Of a DNA stretch of 7,636 bases, positions 5,666-7,636 are shown one piece after another. Under the pieces are notes generated by a model, which had not been told where the DNA came from, ran no database searches, and saw only the letters and a list, made by a program, of their open reading frames with translations. Position 1 is the stretch's first letter, and each line of letters begins with the position of its first letter. Made by a program: the position numbers and the translations under genes. Source of the DNA: Bacteroidota bacterium (GTDB taxonomy: Bacteria > Bacteroidota > Bacteroidia > J057); NCBI GenBank assembly GCA_003696875.1, contig RFHL01001373.1:1-7636 (forward strand). The letters run 5' to 3'.

Positions 5666-6646
5666 ATGAGGGAACCTGCCTTTCTGCGCCAGAATAAGGA
5701 CAAGTGGCTGGAATACGAGCGGATGCTGTTCGAAGGAAAGCGGAGCGATATGGATCCCGATCGCCTGGCAGAGTTGTATGTGCAACTGACCGATGACCTG
5801 GCCTATGCCCGGACCTTTTACCCGCGCAGCCAGGTGGTGCGCTACCTCAATGGGCTGGCCGCCCGCACCCACCTCGCCATCTATCGCAACAAAAAAGATC
5901 CCCGCAGCCGCTTTCTTACCTTCTGGACCCGGGAGCTTCCCCTCATCTACCGGCGCAACCACCGGTACATGCTCTATGCTTTCCTGATTTTTTCGTTCTC
6001 CTTTGTACTCGGCCTGCTGGGGGCCCTGCACGAAGAGGACTTCGTGCGGGTGGTTCTCGGCGACGCCTATGTCAATATGACCCTCGAAAACATCGAGAAC
6101 GGCGACCCCATGGGCGTCTACAAGCGCTCCTCCTCCTTCGTGATGTTTGTTGAGATCGCCTTCAACAACATCCGCGTCGCCTTCAATGCCTTTGCTATGG
6201 GCGTCCTCCTTTCGGTGGGAACCATCTACCTGCTCTTTTACAATGGGGTCATGGTCGGGGCCTTCCTCACCTTTTTCCATACTCAAAACCAGCTGTGGGA
6301 AGCCCTGCCAGTGGTATACATCCACGGCACGCTGGAGCTCTCGGCGATCGTAATCGCCGGCGGAGCGGGCTTTATGCTGGGCAACAGCATACTCTTTCCG
6401 GGGACATATACCCGGCTGGCCTCGGTACAGCGGGCCGCCCGCGAGGGCGTCAAGATCCTGGTGGGCCTGGTGCCGGTCTTTTTAATAGCCGCCTTTCTGG
6501 AGTCCTACATCACCCGCCTCACCGAGATGTGGCTGGGCTTCAAGCTGGTGATCATTCTCGTCTCGCTGGGCTTTGTGCTGTGGTATTATCTGTTTTATCC
6601 GATCCTCTATGCCCGTGCGATCGGGACTGAACCCTCTGCCCCATGA
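5666..6646 (+). CDS. SpoIIM family (stage II sporulation protein M-like) membrane protein
   Basis: This 326-residue integral membrane protein belongs to COG1300. A cytoplasmic N-terminal helical part (1-98) precedes hydrophobic segments at about 101-121, 173-206 (probably two), 222-242, 263-280 and 292-313. The family core is plain: FNNIRVAFNAFAMGVL (166-181), then IHGTLELSAIVIAGGAGFMLG (219-239), with His220 and Glu224 within the membrane. In Bacillus SpoIIM works with SpoIID and SpoIIP in peptidoglycan remodelling during engulfment; this organism shows no sign of sporulation, so the role is probably a general envelope one, perhaps scaffolding the DUF4129/DUF4350/MoxR partners. The start MREPAFLRQNKDKWLEYE matches the usual beginning of Bacteroidota members. 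The stop overlaps the next gene by 4 nt (ATGA), and the divergent RDD gene begins 51 bp away. Confidence 0.92.
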   Translation: MREPAFLRQNKDKWLEYERMLFEGKRSDMDPDRLAELYVQLTDDLAYARTFYPRSQVVRYLNGLAARTHLAIYRNKKDPRSRFLTFWTRELPLIYRRNHRYMLYAFLIFSFSFVLGLLGALHEEDFVRVVLGDAYVNMTLENIENGDPMGVYKRSSSFVMFVEIAFNNIRVAFNAFAMGVLLSVGTIYLLFYNGVMVGAFLTFFHTQNQLWEALPVVYIHGTLELSAIVIAGGAGFMLGNSILFPGTYTRLASVQRAAREGVKILVGLVPVFLIAAFLESYITRLTEMWLGFKLVIILVSLGFVLWYYLFYPILYARAIGTEPSAP

Positions 6647-7311
6647 GCCAGCCTGTACCATACCGGCTGGCCTGGATCGGCCTGCTGCTTCTGATGCTGC
6701 CGGTCCTCCTGCCGGGGCAGACGGCCCCGGACCGCCGCTTTGATCCGGAGGCGCTGGAGGCCTACCGGGCTGACCCGGACTATGCCTACGGGCTGGAGCC
6801 CCTGCCCGAGGCGCCCGAGCCCCCGCCCCGGCTGGGGGCGGGCTGGCTGGCCGTATGGAAGGTGTTTATGTACGTGGTCGTGGGCGGCGTGCTGATCCTG
6901 CTGCTCTATATGATCCTGAGCCGGACCATCCTGCGCCCCGCCCGCCGCGTGGCGGGCCCCAGTGAGCTACCCGGCCTCAAGGTCGAGGACCTGCAAGACC
7001 TCCCCTATGACCGCCTGGTGCAGGAGGCCGAGGTCGCCGGTGACTACCGGCGGGCCGTGCGCCTGCGCTTCCTCCAGACCCTCAAGCGCCTGGATGCCAT
7101 CGACCTGATCGCCTGGCGCGACAACAAAACCAATCAGGACTATTATTACGAACTCTATGACAGCCCCCTGCGTCACGACTTCGAGGCGCTGAGCCGCATC
7201 TATGATTATGTCTGGTATGGCCACTTTGACCTGCCAGCGGAGCGCTATCCCCTGCTGCGGACACGCTTCGAAGCCTTCCAATCCCGTCTGAATGCCTATG
7301 AAACGGCCTGA
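6643..7311 (+). CDS. DUF4129 domain-containing membrane protein
   Basis: This 222-residue protein has a signal peptide or first membrane segment (about 8-26, ending LLPGQ), a short periplasmic part with the conserved FDPEALEAYRADPDYAYG (33-50) and a Pro-rich linker (53-63), one transmembrane helix (about 73-93), and a cytoplasmic C-terminal DUF4129 domain (about 120-220). The domain shows RAVRLRFLQTLKRLDAIDLIAWRDNKTNQDYY (137-168) and the signature YDYVWYGHFDL (187-197). The function of DUF4129 is not known; some members are fused to transglutaminase-like domains, but this one is not. It overlaps the SpoIIM-like gene by 4 nt and the DUF4350 gene by 14 nt, so the three are surely one translationally coupled operon. 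The start is set by the ATGA overlap and by the signal peptide that directly follows. Confidence 0.92.
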   Translation: MSQPVPYRLAWIGLLLLMLPVLLPGQTAPDRRFDPEALEAYRADPDYAYGLEPLPEAPEPPPRLGAGWLAVWKVFMYVVVGGVLILLLYMILSRTILRPARRVAGPSELPGLKVEDLQDLPYDRLVQEAEVAGDYRRAVRLRFLQTLKRLDAIDLIAWRDNKTNQDYYYELYDSPLRHDFEALSRIYDYVWYGHFDLPAERYPLLRTRFEAFQSRLNAYETA

Positions 7312-7636
7312 TACCCGCCGGAGTCTGATCATCGGCATCGGGGCCATCCTGGGGCTGGTGCTGATCGGAGGCCTCATCCAGATGGGGCGCCGGCAGGTGG
7401 ACTGGCGCCCGACCTTTACCGAAACGCAAAACAAGCCCTATGCCGCCTCGCTCCTACGGGAGCGCCTGGGCGACCTCTTTCCCGGTCAGCCGGTCGAGAC
7501 GGTGAAGGAGCCCGCCTTCGAACACCTGATATTCAAAGCCCCCCAAGAAGCGGCCTACCTTTTCTTCAACGACGAGCTGCCACTGGATGACGAAAGCCGC
7601 AACGCCTTGCTGGACTTTGTGGCGGCGGGCAACCAC
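7298..7636 (+). CDS. DUF4350 domain-containing protein, N-terminal part (cut by window edge)
   Basis: The first 113 residues of a DUF4350 protein are present; the frame is open to the right edge. A basic N terminus (MKRPDTRR) leads into one transmembrane helix (about 9-26), then VDWRPTFTETQNKPYAASLLRERLGDLFP (32-60) and AAYLFFNDELPLDDESRNALLDFVAAGNH (85-113), the pattern expected at the start of DUF4350, whose fold resembles glutamine amidotransferase-like domains. The biochemical role is unknown. The ATG lies inside the end of the DUF4129 gene (14-nt overlap), typical of this operon. On family precedent a MoxR-type AAA+ ATPase and a DUF58 protein are expected downstream, outside the window. 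Confidence 0.9.
   Translation, partial: MKRPDTRRSLIIGIGAILGLVLIGGLIQMGRRQVDWRPTFTETQNKPYAASLLRERLGDLFPGQPVETVKEPAFEHLIFKAPQEAAYLFFNDELPLDDESRNALLDFVAAGNH

Noticed and set aside
5615..6325. A 236-codon minus-strand open frame antisense to the SpoIIM-like gene
   Set aside because: The translation is rich in Glu, Gly, His and Val with no domain signal, and the plus strand encodes a clear SpoIIM-family protein there.
5666..6646. Evidence for sporulation from the SpoIIM-like gene
   Set aside because: SpoIIM-family proteins are widespread in non-spore-formers, and its neighbours here are the usual Bacteroidota envelope cluster.

Overview
The window looks like part of a chromosome from a GC-rich, non-spore-forming member of the Bacteroidota, possibly the Saprospiria. 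The signs are a spoIIM-like/DUF4129/DUF4350 cluster beside an RDD gene, signal peptides that would be cut before Gln, a perfect Bacteroidota -7 promoter box (TAnnTTTG) and an A-rich, Shine-Dalgarno-poor leader. The lineage is an inference from gene content, not a measurement.

Layout, left to right. (1) Positions 1-1104, minus strand: two adjacent genes for different members of the RlaP/COG3541-type nucleotidyltransferases (DNA polymerase beta fold), 5 nt apart; the downstream one is cut by the left window edge. (2) 1262-2080, minus: a membrane-anchored prohibitin (SPFH/Band 7) protein, followed by a strong intrinsic terminator that separates it from the nucleotidyltransferase pair. (3) 2307-3533, minus: an FAD-dependent L-2-hydroxyglutarate oxidase (LhgO family), a metabolite-repair enzyme. 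(4) 3692-4537, minus: an exported protein made almost wholly of YD/RHS-like repeats of about 25 residues. (5) 4538-4849: an AT-richer gap of 312 bp with a hairpin and a T9-AC-A8 tract but no gene I can support. (6) 4850-5614, minus: an RDD-family membrane protein. A 51-bp gap separates it from a divergent plus-strand operon: SpoIIM family (5666-6646), DUF4129 (6643-7311) and DUF4350 (7298 to beyond the right edge), each overlapping the next.

The right-hand part is the familiar but functionally unresolved Bacteroidota membrane cluster (RDD, SpoIIM-like, DUF4129, DUF4350), usually followed by a MoxR-type AAA+ ATPase and a DUF58 protein; these would lie to the right of the window. The left-hand pair may act in RNA end repair or modification, but only the catalytic motifs support that. 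The middle genes (prohibitin, LhgO, YD-repeat protein) look like independent units on the same strand. I found no rRNA, tRNA, CRISPR array, insertion sequence or phage gene. The least explained items are the paired nucleotidyltransferases, the standalone YD-repeat protein and the 312-bp gap.
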